Shown one piece after another: positions 42,676 to 53,160 of a DNA stretch of 64,000 nucleotides (the first letter of the stretch is position 1; each line of letters opens with the position of its first letter). Made by a program: the position numbers and the translations under genes. Location: positions 1,360,920-1,424,919 of the forward strand of contig UESW01003878.1 of assembly GCA_900491605.1 (NCBI GenBank), given 5' to 3'. Under the pieces are notes generated by a model that had not been told where the DNA came from, ran no database searches, and saw nothing but the letters and a program-made list of their open reading frames with translations. This DNA comes from Calamus simplicifolius (Eukaryota; Streptophyta; Magnoliopsida; Arecales; Arecaceae).

Positions 42676-44434
42676 ACCGGTCACGATCTTTTATGCGTGT
42701 AGTAATTAAATAAGGGTCCTGATCACTTGATGCTTAGTTATGGTGATCATTGAACCTGCTCCATGTATCTTAAATCGTTTTAAAATAATTATAAATAAAG
42801 GTCCTCTCGATATTTCTGTTTCAATATCAATATATATAGTTTGTGTCTACCAGTAGATTAATATTAAACGTGCACAACTTTTAAAGGCAAGGGGTTTGCC
42901 CATCGCTTCATTTTCACAATCATTTTAATGTCAGCCTCCGGACCATGCCATTCAAAGTCAAATTGAGGAAATTTCTTTCAGAGCAGTTATAAAGGCTTTT
43001 TTGGTTCCTTGAAGCATCAGCTCCATTAGACATTTCAATCAGCACCAAGGACTGCTTGAATAGTGGAAGCACTAATTTTTTTTTTTTTTGGTTAAAAGTT
43101 TTTCATAGTGATAGACAGCGTGATGAAAAAGACTTATTGCATCGTTCTTTAGAATAGCAAGTACGTATCGATCATACAAATTGATCACTCATATGTATCG
43201 ATGCGCATGCAATGCATAATAAAATCTATTAAATTTTGGCATGCATGCTGATATATACGAATGATCAATTCGATCATTACATGTTTGCTATACCAAAGAT
43301 GAAGAACGATGTAGCAAAACTTTTTTTTTTTTTTCAACGTAATTTTAAAGTACAACATCTGGCTTGATTTGCTTGCAGTCAGAGCAGTTCAAATCTTGGG
43401 GCTATCTCCCTCAACTTTTTACATCGTTGCAACTTGATTATATTACCTTTTGTCAGCAATGAATTTGCCTGCAAGCTTCTACCAGTCCCACCCCCAGCCC
43501 AAGAAAAAGAAGGGCACAAGGTGTCACTAGTGAAAAAAAATCTTTCTACACCATCTTTGATGATCATTTTGCACCAAATATAATGATTCATCTAGGTATG
43601 GACTCATGTTAAGAAACTCGCTCGTAGATCTTGCATCACTTACATATGTACAAACTCATGTACAAGCCAATCACCGCCCAGTGCAAACCATCTGCACGGA
43701 AGCGGTGTATAAAGACTTTTCCGTCACGAGTGATTCACCGGAACTTCTGGATCTCTCATCATAGCCCGTATAATGCGTTAAGCATCGTAATTGCCACTGT
43801 CTATCAGCCCATAGAGCTCGGTTGCACTCTCACCACATCTCCTCATTTAAACTGGAGAAGGAAGGATTCAGAATATGAAGAAAAAATAAAAAAAAGAATT
43901 GGATGAAAGAACAAATTTGTAGACAAGATATATTCAGAAAGTTTTCTTTAAAATAATTTTTTTTCTTCTATATATGCGGAATGGATTTTACTAAAATCTA
44001 TCTCCAAAATACAGTACCCCACAAATGGATCATATCAACCGGATCTCCTCGTTAAGTCCAAAAAGTGCTTTATGCCCCTCTAGAATCCAGCCCTTTTATA
44101 TGTACCTTGCTTTGCATTGAACTCCGAAATAATTTGACCTTGGGAATCTTTGCAACAAGGTACTGAATGTTCTATATTATATTTTTCTTCTTTTAAATTA
44201 GAAGTGAGTATGCTGTACATCATACGCCAACTATTTTACCATTGTACCCCATCGGCTCGATCTTGTTTTTCATTTCAAGAAATAAGATTTTTTTCTTTTT
44301 TAGTGAAGAAATGAATCAATACGCTGATAAAACTACACACAACTCCTAGTTAATATATTCTCCTGTTGCCTCCAGAAGAAGGCAAAGAATTCCTTGAGTT
44401 GAGTCTGAAAAGTTTCTATCACAACATGGATATC
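42676..44434. other. Flank of the pseudogene; foldback but no gene
   Basis: Apart from the inverted repeat at 43137-43317 and T-runs near 43075 and 43320 I see nothing. Open frames at 43379-43591 (minus) and 43631-43906 (plus) have no motif. Confidence 0.55.
43137..43317. repeat. Long imperfect inverted repeat (foldback/MITE-like hairpin)
   Basis: Left arm 43137-43215 and right arm 43237-43317 are complementary: TTGCATCGTTCTTT with AAGAACGATGTAGCAA, GATCATACAAATTGATCA with TGATCAATTCGATCATT, and GCGCATGCAATGC with GCATGCATGC. Arms of about 80 bp leave a loop of about 20 bp. The transcript would fold into one long hairpin. Confidence 0.75.
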
Positions 44435-44439
44435 CTTCT

Positions 44440-45602
44440 TGTTGGAGTTAATTTATAATTAATGAGTGTGAAAGTCTAAGAGTTTTTATATTTTCAGAGC
44501 TAGAGAAAGCTCCGAATGTAGAAGTGCTCGTAAAGAAGTTGCTCATAAAGCCGTGAAATATATCCTCCATCAAGGTGTTAACTCTCCGTATCAAAAGGAA
44601 TCCATTGAGAAGTGTGCAAGTCTAAGATAAAAGACTTTGCAATAAAAAAGAAGACAAAAGCAGTCTTCAAAGGTTAAAGATAAGAGACCTCATTAACAAC
44701 ACCAATTGAGCAAAATGAGGATAAAAAGGTAATAGTTATGGTTATGCCATACAAGGTAATGCTTATTTGAAAAACTAAATTTTCTCCTGCAAGGTATACA
44801 AGTGAGAAGTTTGGACTAGATCATTCTCCAAATTTCATAGCAACAATCATTTTTGAAAATATAAGTGAAAGTTTTATGGTCGATGGTCATGTCACTATTA
44901 TAAAGAAGGAAGCAAAAATTTTGCAACATTATAAGCAATTATCTAATTGAAAAATACTTATAATATTACTGTGAAAGATGTTCATTTTCATGAAATTAAA
45001 GATGCCAAGATATCGATGCAAGATTTGCATGAAGCCTATTAAGAGCTGAAGAACAAATATGAAAATGTAATTAAAGAATTAAATGAGCTGAAGCTGATAA
45101 GAAAAAAAGAGTTATCATAGAAGATGAAGAAAGGGTGATTAAAGTAGATACAAGATATCCACCTCATACATCCATAAGAAGAGCATTTGCCATAAGAGAT
45201 TTTTTCTCTGTTTGTGGTTAGTAATTAAAGATATTATGAAAAATTACAAATTAAGGGGAGATGTTGGAGTTAATTTGTAATTAAGGAGTCTGGAAGTCTA
45301 AGAGTTTTTATATTTTCTATGTGACTTTAATGAGTGAGGAAGTCTAAGAGTTATTTAGGAAAATGAATAGTTATTTAGGAAATCTAAGAGTCATCTAGAT
45401 ATTCAAAGAGTCAAGAATTATGATGTATTTATGAGGGAAGATTAAAGGTCACCTTCATATATGTCTATATAGGATATATATTGTATTTAGTCTAAGTCTA
45501 AGTAGTGTGAGAGCTTTATGAAATGATAATATAAATATTTCTTCCCACTCCAAGCATTTTCCCACGAGCATTATCAGAGTGCTACCAAAAAAATTTCCAA
45601 CA
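44440..45602 (+). mobile_element. Gutted short-LTR retrotransposon
   Basis: The 3' LTR runs 45262-45602 (TGTTGGAGTTAATTTG ... TTTCCAACA) behind a polypurine tract AAGGGGAGA (45253-45261). At 44440 only the first 55 or so bases of a matching 5' LTR remain before the sequence changes. Flanks CTTCT (44435-44439) and CTCCT (45603-45607) fit a 5-bp duplication with one change. The 770-bp inside has no recognisable domain. A small lysine- and glutamate-rich piece near 45010-45110 could be gag residue. Confidence 0.7.
45262..45602 (+). repeat. 3' LTR (341 bp) of the gutted element
   Basis: Begins TGTTGGAG immediately after AAGGGGAGA and ends in CCAACA. It includes several repeats of TCTAAGAGT. Confidence 0.75.
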
Positions 45603-45607
45603 CTCCT

Positions 45608-46270
45608 CAACTCTCCCAATATATTTATTGGATCTCTAGCATGTTTCTTAAGGGTATTGGTCTTATATGTGTCATGCCTTTATATGAAGATTCCAAGTTG
45701 GAGATGCAAGCCGCACACTTACACATAAGGGTATTGATCTTGTGAGGCACGACCTCACAACTATGCAAGGCATATATCGATCATGATATCACTGAATAAC
45801 TAGTATGATAAATAAAATTTAAGCTACTACCTATCATATCCAAAATAAATTTGCAACGAAATAAATTATATCATTGATACTAATTTTGTTAACCAAAATA
45901 GTTCCTAAATCATGGCATAGATATTGCTTACTCAACTAAAGTCTCCTTCATCAGTACCGTGATGCATTTATTGACCTAAATTTAAAAAATGATTACATCT
46001 TCAAGATAATCCAAACAATAATATTTAAATATATATTCTTATAAATTAAATAATAATCAATCAACATATTTTTTTAAGGATTTTGTAGATTTTCAATTAT
46101 CTTTTAAATTATTATATAATTTGCCTTGATGTATCCTAGCATACAATCTAACTATGCTTGAAATTATTTCATCATCCACTAATGTGTAAACACTATTGAT
46201 ACGACGCTGGCTAATGTTTATCTCTCTTTGCCGATGGACCGTAACTAATACTTTAAGCTTACAAGCATGA
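45608..46270. other. AT-rich sequence, nothing recognised
   Basis: About 660 bases of unique sequence with no open frame of interest. Confidence 0.55.
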
Positions 46271-46442
46271 GTATTGTTGAGGGGTAAAAAATATAATCGT
46301 GTACGTGGCTAAGGCTAGCCTTGATTTTTGCTCGCTGTGCGATACCCGCCAGGGATAAGTCAGCCTTGGTAGGTTGGGGTGCCTTAGCCCCTCACCATGC
46401 CAAGGATTCTCAAGGCGCGAACCACGTTTCACGCCCCCATCC

Positions 46443-46640
46443 GAGCTTTTGCCTCTCGGTCCCAGCCGAGCTATCACCTTTCGGTCCCAGCCGAGCTATC
46501 ATCTCTCGGCCCCATCCGAGCTTTTGCCTCTCGGTCCCAGCCGAGCTATCATCTCTTGGCCCCATCCGAGCTTTTGTCTCTCGGCCCTAGCCGAGCTGTC
46601 TCATCTCTCGGTCCTGGCCGAGCTCTCATTTCTCGATTAC
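46443..46640 (+). repeat. 25-bp tandem array, about eight units
   Basis: Units alternate GAGCTATCATCTCTCGGYCC and GAGCTTTTGCCTCTCGGTCC with the linker CAGCC or CATCC. The open frames here (46321-46792) follow from the array. Confidence 0.85.
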
Positions 46641-46944
46641 CGTCTCTTCCGACCGACCTATCGTCTAATCGAGCTATCATATACCACCCCGCTTTTCTAG
46701 CTGGTTCCTCCCTATCACTCGGCCTAGCCCGAGTGATCCCCATACCTCTGCGGAATTCAGCGCGGGAAAGCTTAAATTCATATCATATCTGAGAGTGGCC
46801 TAGGCCCCTAGGGCCTATGAAATTATTCTCCCAGCCGTTGATCCTCTAACTAACCGGATACGAATCCTACCGATCTCATAACAAACAGATTCGGATCTCA
46901 ATGACTTTTGGACCCACGACGCTCCCAAACAATCAGGGATCTTC

Positions 46945-46952
46945 TATAAATA
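46945..46952 (+). promoter_or_regulatory. TATA box of the LTR-like segment
   Basis: TATAAATA between the array and the GC-rich leader; this is the right position for an LTR promoter. Confidence 0.5.
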
Positions 46953-47205
46953 CCACAGCTTTAGACAGGTACGCGATCCTCCGTGCGCACACTTGCTCAC
47001 TGGCTCTCTCTCTGCCTTTGCTTCCGTCATTAGCACTCCGCTCGGAGCCTCTGGAGGAACTCTTCGGCGAGAGCCTTCTCCTCATTTCTATTGACTGTCG
47101 ATCTCCACTAACTTGAGCGTTGGAGGGTCTTCCGTAGAGGACCATACCCAACGCCTCTCGCGTGAGGACTGTCTTGCAGGTACGAAGCGCGAGTGAGTAG
47201 TAACA

Positions 47206-48657
47206 AGAACAATGTATGTCCTTCATTGACCATTGGGTTTGAAGTAATGTTTAGACTCCATTGAGGGTACCAATCAATGCATATCCTTTATTGGTCAAAC
47301 GTATGAAATAATGTTTAATGCGATCGGTATCTATTTCTAATCAATATATATCTCCCATCGGCCATGGGTTTTTGCTATAGTCAAGTTGAAACCCTAATTA
47401 TCTTAAAAATTCATAAATCAATTTTGTACCATATATTGTTCACAATTCATACACATAAAATAATCATGATGATCTACCAATCATAAATCATTAATGATAA
47501 TATGTATCAATTTATAAACTTAGAATCATAATCAAATATCAAAGTTCCTAACGCATTATCTAATATTCTACAGTTCATAAATTTATAGAATTCATAAATT
47601 ATATTTTAATCAAGACTAATTAATTGATTAATAATGCATATAATCCAATAAAAGTGATTAGTCACTTACCTGATAGGTGCAAATAACTGTAACCTCAATA
47701 TACTCTAATTATTTTCTTTAGAATCTATTGCTTATTTTATAGATATGACCATTAGAAAAATCTAACTAACTATGAACTTCATCATTAATGTAAGATTCTT
47801 TCCAAAGAAATGATGAGATTAAATCTTTGTTGATGTGGACTTACCTGCATAAAAGAGAGGTCTATTGACCTTCCATCGATCGTCTCTGATGGTATTGAGG
47901 TCTCACATCTGGATAAATAATAATTTTTTCTAAATTAAGATTAAAATTTTCAAAAGTTTTACTAATAAATTTTTTTATATCAAAAGACTTCTACTAGAAT
48001 CTATTTATAAAGAGTCTTTTCTATAGCTAGCTGATTATCTATTTTTGAATGGATACTAATATTTTAAAACTAATAAATTTCTTGCTTCTAGTAAGATTCT
48101 TATTTTTTTAAAAAAAATAAAAGTGATAAATAACAAGTAAATATCTAAAAATATTTTCCTAATTCCTATTAGATTTCTAATTCAACTAGCATGTGTTTTT
48201 GAAATAAAAAAATAAAAATTTAGATAAAATTTAAGAAAAATCATCTTTAAATTATGGATCGTGGAATGATATTTTGTTAATTTTTTAAATGTCTATCAAT
48301 GCTAACAAATGTTCATCAAATTATCTATATTTTTTCCATCATACCTCTATTTTAGGTGATTCACAATGCTTTGCAAAGTGAACCCAATCTTGGACATCAC
48401 AATGATAAAATGCTCAAAAATTTTAACCAAATTAATTTTGGTGAATCTTCTTTTTTAACTAATGTGCATTGGATTTGCGTATTACAGTTTTTGAATTTCC
48501 AAAGGATTGAGCAAGTGATTCACACAATTCTACAATGTGCCATGCTCTTCCATGGGTTCCCTTAAAGGATCTTGGCTTTTGCATATGCTAGCTTTCTCCT
48601 TTTCTATAGGAACATTGGTGATAGTGAAAGTTTCAATATGATTTCACTCTTATCTCA
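47206..48657. other. AT-rich stretch, no gene; possible old LTR fragments
   Basis: Parts near 47640-47900 (CACTTACCTGATAGGTGC, GAGGTCTATTGACC) recall plant gypsy LTRs, but I can neither set ends nor find a partner copy. The short open frame at 48356-48565 is unremarkable. Confidence 0.4.
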
Positions 48658-48660
48658 GAG

Positions 48661-48674
48661 TGCTCTAATACTGA
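48661..48674 (-). other. Degenerate primer-binding-site-like sequence
   Basis: Minus strand TCAGTATTAGAGCA is two changes from the tRNA-Met-type TGGTATCAGAGC core. With the adjoining TATCATAGACTTAAGG it could be the decayed LTR/leader junction of a minus-strand element. Low confidence. Confidence 0.3.
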
Positions 48675-48922
48675 TTATCATAGACTTAAGGATTTTAACC
48701 TATAAGTAAAGCGTGTGCAACATTTAGACCATCTTTTACATAGTTGAGTATGCTCTCTCTCTCTCACTCAATCCTTCACCTACAATTGTACAAAAGCTTA
48801 ACAAGAGAGAATTGAAGGGTGGAAAAAAAAGAGTTGACATCGCAAAGTGAGCACAATACCATGGGGCACTCTCCAAGGAGTTCGTAGCTCTAGAGATTTA
48901 GTTGCAAATAAGGATTTTTATG

Positions 48923-49060
48923 GATTTAATTTATGATCTAGAGTGACTAAGATTGTGATGCTTGTCATACATGATCACAATTGATAGTTTAGATTTAATT
49001 TATGATCTAGAGTGACTAATATTGTGATGCTTGTCATACATGATCACAATTAAAATAGTT
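48923..49060 (+). repeat. 69-bp direct duplication
   Basis: Two nearly identical copies, starting at 48923 and 48992 with GATTTAATTTATGATCTAGA, each containing ATGCTTGTCATACATGATCA. Only a few bases differ, so the duplication is recent. Confidence 0.9.
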
Positions 49061-49126
49061 TACCAGATAGCTCCCTCAGAAATCCAAAGGGTTTGATCGT
49101 AATGATGAAAGCCTAGAGTATTTTTT

Positions 49127-49730
49127 ATGGAAGCAATGGTTTGAACCTATAACCAAAGAGTTCAAAGGCTAACCCCTTACCTGCGCCAATCTAATATTGG
49201 TAACAAAGATGTCAGCCCAGATTTTGATAAGATTTGAACGAGTTAGAGAGAGAGAAATAACAAATTTTTTATTTAATTAATTTTAAAAATTAATACATAA
49301 TATTAATTTTACTTATGACTTTTATTTTTATGCTAGTGAGAGAATCTGTAAATGACATATGCTTGGTAGAAGATTTTAAAACCACTAAGAAAAAATCTTT
49401 CTCTTATATCATTTTTTATTTTTAAAATATCTTATCAGCACCAAGGAAATTATTGATTAGTAAATCTCTAAGAGACTCAACTTTCCTTACAAATTTCTTG
49501 CTAAAAATTATTTAAATAATCACTCACTGATTCCCTTGTAGAATACCAAAGGATTTTCAAGGAATTTATCAAAGAAAATATATCCCTAGCAAATCCCTTA
49601 AAGATTCCTTACTGAAACTAGATTTTGAATGTAATTTAAAAATTCTTAAAAATCTTTTTTAATTCCTTGATAATTTTCTTAAGGGCATATCCCTTGATGA
49701 TGTCCTTGATGAAAGGCTGATTTGAGTAGC
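49127..49730. mobile_element. Partial second copy of the CACTA-like element
   Basis: Aligns with 37678-38333: GGTTTGAAC, GATTTGAACGAGTTAGAGA versus GATCTAAACGAGTTAGAGA, the ACATAATATTAATT segment, and the ATCCCTTGATGA end. The left 420 bp are missing and the right end (GATTTGAGTAG) has decayed from TTTCTAGTAG. It is older than, or more eroded than, the copy at 37 kb. Confidence 0.65.
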
Positions 49731-50923
49731 TCGAAAAACTATCTCTAGTGGTAGAGACATTTGAAAGATTCTAAAGCCCGTAAAGAGTTTGAGTAAATTT
49801 CTAGCTTTTCTTTTGGCGAGGTCGTGGCTTCTTGCTCTCCCATTCACAAAAGCAAGAATTTCTTTTCTACAACTTGAACCAAAGTCAAAGTCAAATCGCA
49901 AAAATATTTTTTACCATTATTTAATCAAAAATTTTAATAGTAGTTTCTCCATTAATAGGAAGATGAATATATATAACCCACTGAAAAGACCAAGGGTCCG
50001 TTTAGATTAGCAATTGACCTAGCTATTTACTAACAGATATCTCACATAACTACTAATCAACAGCCATTTAAAGGCATTCCAGTAGCTCCAAGCAGCTAAT
50101 TCAAAGAGATCCTTAGTAAAAGTTTCCGATTGCCAATCTACAGATGTGACTGCTAGGAAAAGTATTATCCTTAATGCTAAGCTAACCTAATCCAATCATT
50201 GCTATACCTTGCTTGATATTATTATAAATAGTAAAGCTTTTGTTTATACGTCATTGTATAGTAGCATTTTTATTAGTAGAGATTTTAATTAAAAAAATTA
50301 TTTACTGTTTGATCGCTATATTTTTGAAGTAATATAAAACTTATTGTATCATTATATTGTAATAAATTATTATAGTATAATAAAATAATAACTTTACTTT
50401 GTTTTGACATTTGGAGGAGGGAGAAAACTGTTTTATAAAAATATATTTGATTTTTTTCGAAAGCAACTTTTAATTAGCATACCAACTGGTGCCCATAATT
50501 TATCCACAAAAAAATGGGATATCACCGCTTTGAGATTTCTTCACAGCCACCGCAAAGAAGCACGTGTGCTTAAAAACTTTTTTTTTTTGTTATGTAAATA
50601 GGAGGGAAAATCCACCTGAATTTATTAATATGAACACTAATTACGAATATTTACAAAGTTTACAAGGAAAAGATAGATGGGTCAGGATAGCAAGATGGAA
50701 CACACGGAAGAATAACGAGTCCCAGTCTTGAGGCTTAACTATCACAGAGCCCTAATATTGAGAAAGAGATTAACATTCTTAGGAAGGTTGAGCGGGGCTT
50801 AGCGGGCTGCGCCGTTGATGACTGGGATATGCTGGTGGGAGAGACGTGGCCGCATGCTGCGAAAGCATTCGTTTGAGCAATTCATCTCTCTTTATTTGGG
50901 TGGTCACACCCTCATAAATCCTT
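49731..50923. other. Unique sequence, no gene; possible hAT-like end
   Basis: CAAGGGTCCGTTTAGATTAGC near 49990 resembles the ends of small hAT-type elements. GCTAACCTAATCCAA near 50180 could be a much-decayed opposite end, but the match is weak. No coding region is supported. Confidence 0.4.
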
Positions 50924-51206
50924 TGTTGGGATTGTTTTCAATAAAGATTATTTTTAAAAGATAAATTTAGGTAAAAAAAGTTTTATGTCAAGAAAAAAAA
51001 AATTATCTAAGGTTTCATAAGCCTTCATTTATAAAAATATTAATTTTGATTCCATGACATTTTAAACATGCCTCTCATCCATATGAGGCTACTACACCAA
51101 AGCATAATAAAACAAATCCAACTATGTATAGGCCCAACATATACTAAGAACAAGAAATAAAATAAAAATATAGCATTAAAAAATTAACAACCATTACATT
51201 TTAACA
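50924..51206 (-). repeat. 3' LTR (283 bp) of the old copia element
   Basis: On the minus strand it starts TGTTAAAATGTAATGG directly after the polypurine tract CTAAAGGGGA (51207-51217) and ends CAATCCCAACA at 50924. Confidence 0.8.
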
Positions 51207-51616
51207 ATCCCCTTTAGTGGTTGTTCTCGAATACCCACGAGATCTTTAAAGTGAATAAATTTCTTCTTGGATAGTGCCTTGGTAAAGATGTCCACCATTT
51301 GATCTTGAATCCTCACATACTTCACTTCAACTTCTTTTTCGTCTACCATATCTCTTATTAAATGGTACTTGATTTTGATGTGCTTGGTATGGCTATGATA
51401 TAAAGGATTCTTTGTCATAAATGGTAGACTTATTATCACATAGTAGCGTTGTAGCTTCTTCTTGCTTCTCATCCATATCTTTAAGTATTCTTCTTTAATC
51501 TTCTAGCCTTGTAATTATTAGATACAACAAACTTCCAATAATGCTTCTGTATAATTGTGTATTGGCTTCACTACTTTAATCTTCTTTCATCAACTTCTTA
51601 TTTACCACAAAAGGTG
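51207..51616 (-). pseudogene. RNase H end of the old copia pol
   Basis: Readable pieces: YRSIIGSLLYL (51520 region), TLLCDNKSTI, then HTKHIKIKYHLIRDMV and EVKYVRIQDQMVDIFTKALS, the C-terminal RNase H hallmarks of copia. The segment between SLLYL and LLCDNKS is much shorter than in intact elements, so an internal deletion is present as well as stops. Part of the same gene as 61928-62277. Confidence 0.85.
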
Positions 51617-51804
51617 TATTAAAAATTATTGAGAAATTATTTACCAAATTATGGATTTTGATGATTAACAAAAGCTATGAGTATTTTCATTGTGTTTCTG
51701 ATAAATTTAATAAGTGTTTCAGGAATTAAGAATGATTAATTATTCAAAAGGTATATGGAAATCAGTTTTGAATTGAATTTTAATGGATTATTAAAAAGTT
51801 CAGA

Positions 51805-52175
51805 AGTTAGAGCCGACACCCTAACAGTCTCGAGCCGACTCCAGAGCGTATCGGAACAGTTCAGGATTTTTGGTACGGTATGAAGCCGACACCCTAACAA
51901 TCAGGAGCCGACTCCAACCTGAGATACAGAGAACTATTTTCTACTTCAGAAGCTGGAGCCGACACATGAATTTTTGGAGCCGACTCTAACCTGAGTTATA
52001 GAGACTATTTTTCAGAGCAATTCTTGGAGCCAACACTTCATGATCGGAAGCCGACTCCAGACAGCGGTGAGTCGACACTTTGTAAAGTGGGAACTGACTC
52101 CACGTTGAATTACTTTTTGCTACTTTTGGAAACCCGATTTGGAGCTGACACATGAAAAGTTGGAGCTGACTTCAA
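51805..52175 (+). promoter_or_regulatory. Paired GCCGAC motif series in U3 (5' LTR)
   Basis: GCCGAC occurs at 51812, 51834, 51885, 51907, 51958, 51979 and 52050, that is in pairs 21-22 bp apart, with the pairs repeating every 73 bp. The first of a pair reads GAGCCGACAC, the second GAGCCGACTC. Further positions are decayed to GCCAAC (52029), GTCGAC (about 52072) and GCTGAC (52143, 52164). RCCGAC is the known core of the plant DRE/CRT stress element bound by DREB/CBF factors. Confidence 0.6.
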
Positions 52176-52268
52176 CCTGTTCAAAAGTGACAGATCAGCT
52201 CCAACGGCTATATTTTCTAACATACTCTTCAACAGATCTATTTCTCACCTATTCTCGGATTAAAAATC

Positions 52269-52276
52269 TATATAAA
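52269..52276 (+). promoter_or_regulatory. TATA box of the 5' LTR
   Basis: TATATAAA about 220 bp downstream of the last intact GCCGAC; the same box follows the motif series in the 3' LTR near 61096. Confidence 0.7.
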
Positions 52277-53100
52277 GGGGATATTCGACCGTTCGAAAAA
52301 GAGAAGAGAAAAAATGAAAAAATCGAGGAGAATATCCAGTGAAAAGAGAGAAAAATCGAAGAGAAATCTCTGAGTCCATGTCTATCATCTGAAGAGAGTT
52401 TCTAGAGAAATCCAAAGTCCTCAAAGATCAAAATCGAAGGATTTTCAAAGGAGAAAAGAAGAAGAGCAAAAACCCTATTTCTTTAACATTCTCTTCAACG
52501 AATTTTTATCAAGAATCAGAGCTGAAGCTTGGTTCATCCATTCAAAAGAGAAGAGGAAAAGAAGAAAAGCTCACATCCAGATTGCTTCAATCAGGCTTTT
52601 CTAATCCTTGTCTATTTACATTGTTTATTTGCTTAAATAAGGAGCTTTTGAATTGTAAACTTTATTTTGAATTATTGTTTACTAATTCAACCAGAGGGAT
52701 TGAATTAGTTGAGGTAGTTTACCTTGGGACAAGCCAAGTTTAGCTTGGGTTAAGGTTTTGTGCTGGTGAACCTGTGAAAACCGGCTGGGTTCGTTGTGAC
52801 CCCATGTAAAACAACAAGTTCGAGTTGTGATCTTGTAAAACAACTCAACTGTAATCAGAGGATTATAGTGCGGACCCAAGAGTTACTTGGGAGTGGACGT
52901 AGGTGTGGCTAACACCGAACCACTATAAATCTTTATGTGTTTGTCGTGCATTTGTCTCTCTCTCTTTATCATATTGTGCTTAGCTTTTATTAATTCACTT
53001 TACTTGGGCACTTTCACATCAAGCAAATTATTTTTAAAGTGTTAAATTTTTTAAAGAACCCAATTCACACCCCCTCTTGGGTTGCCATCTGGGCCAACAA

Positions 53101-53113
53101 TTGGTGTCAGAGC
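53101..53113 (+). other. Primer-binding site of the SIRE-like element
   Basis: TTGGTGTCAGAGC one base after the LTR end; initiator tRNA-Met type. Confidence 0.85.
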
Positions 53114-53160
53114 TTATGCTCATTTAAACTTGATCTAACAATCAAGAGCTAAAGATTCAA

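Larger units (their letters stand above)
46275..47205 (+). repeat. LTR-like segment, probably solo LTR of a Tat-type gypsy
   Basis: Begins TGTTGAGGGG and carries in order a 25-bp array, a TATA box (46945-46952) and a GC-rich leader ending CGTGAGGACTGTCTTGCAGG. The array, TATA and CTTGCAGG arrangement mirrors the Tat LTRs at 8349 and 62279. No primer-binding site or internal region follows. I could not find a convincing target duplication, so the ends are tentative. Confidence 0.55.
51617..53099 (+). repeat. 5' LTR of the SIRE-like element (1483 bp)
   Basis: Starts TATTAAAAATTATTGAG (TG changed to TA and one base lost compared with TGTTGAAAAATTATTGAG in the 3' LTR) and ends GGGCCAACA. A deletion of about 70 bp near 52185 relative to the 3' LTR accounts for most of the length difference. 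U3 carries a series of GCCGAC pairs (51812-52055). Confidence 0.92.

Noticed and set aside
48350..48680. Host-gene exon or copia coding fragment
   Set aside because: No conserved motif can be read in any frame; only the degenerate primer-binding-site-like sequence at 48661 hints at an old element.
49985..50195. A hAT-type MITE
   Set aside because: Only one end looks convincing; the other match is weak and I could not find an 8-bp duplication.
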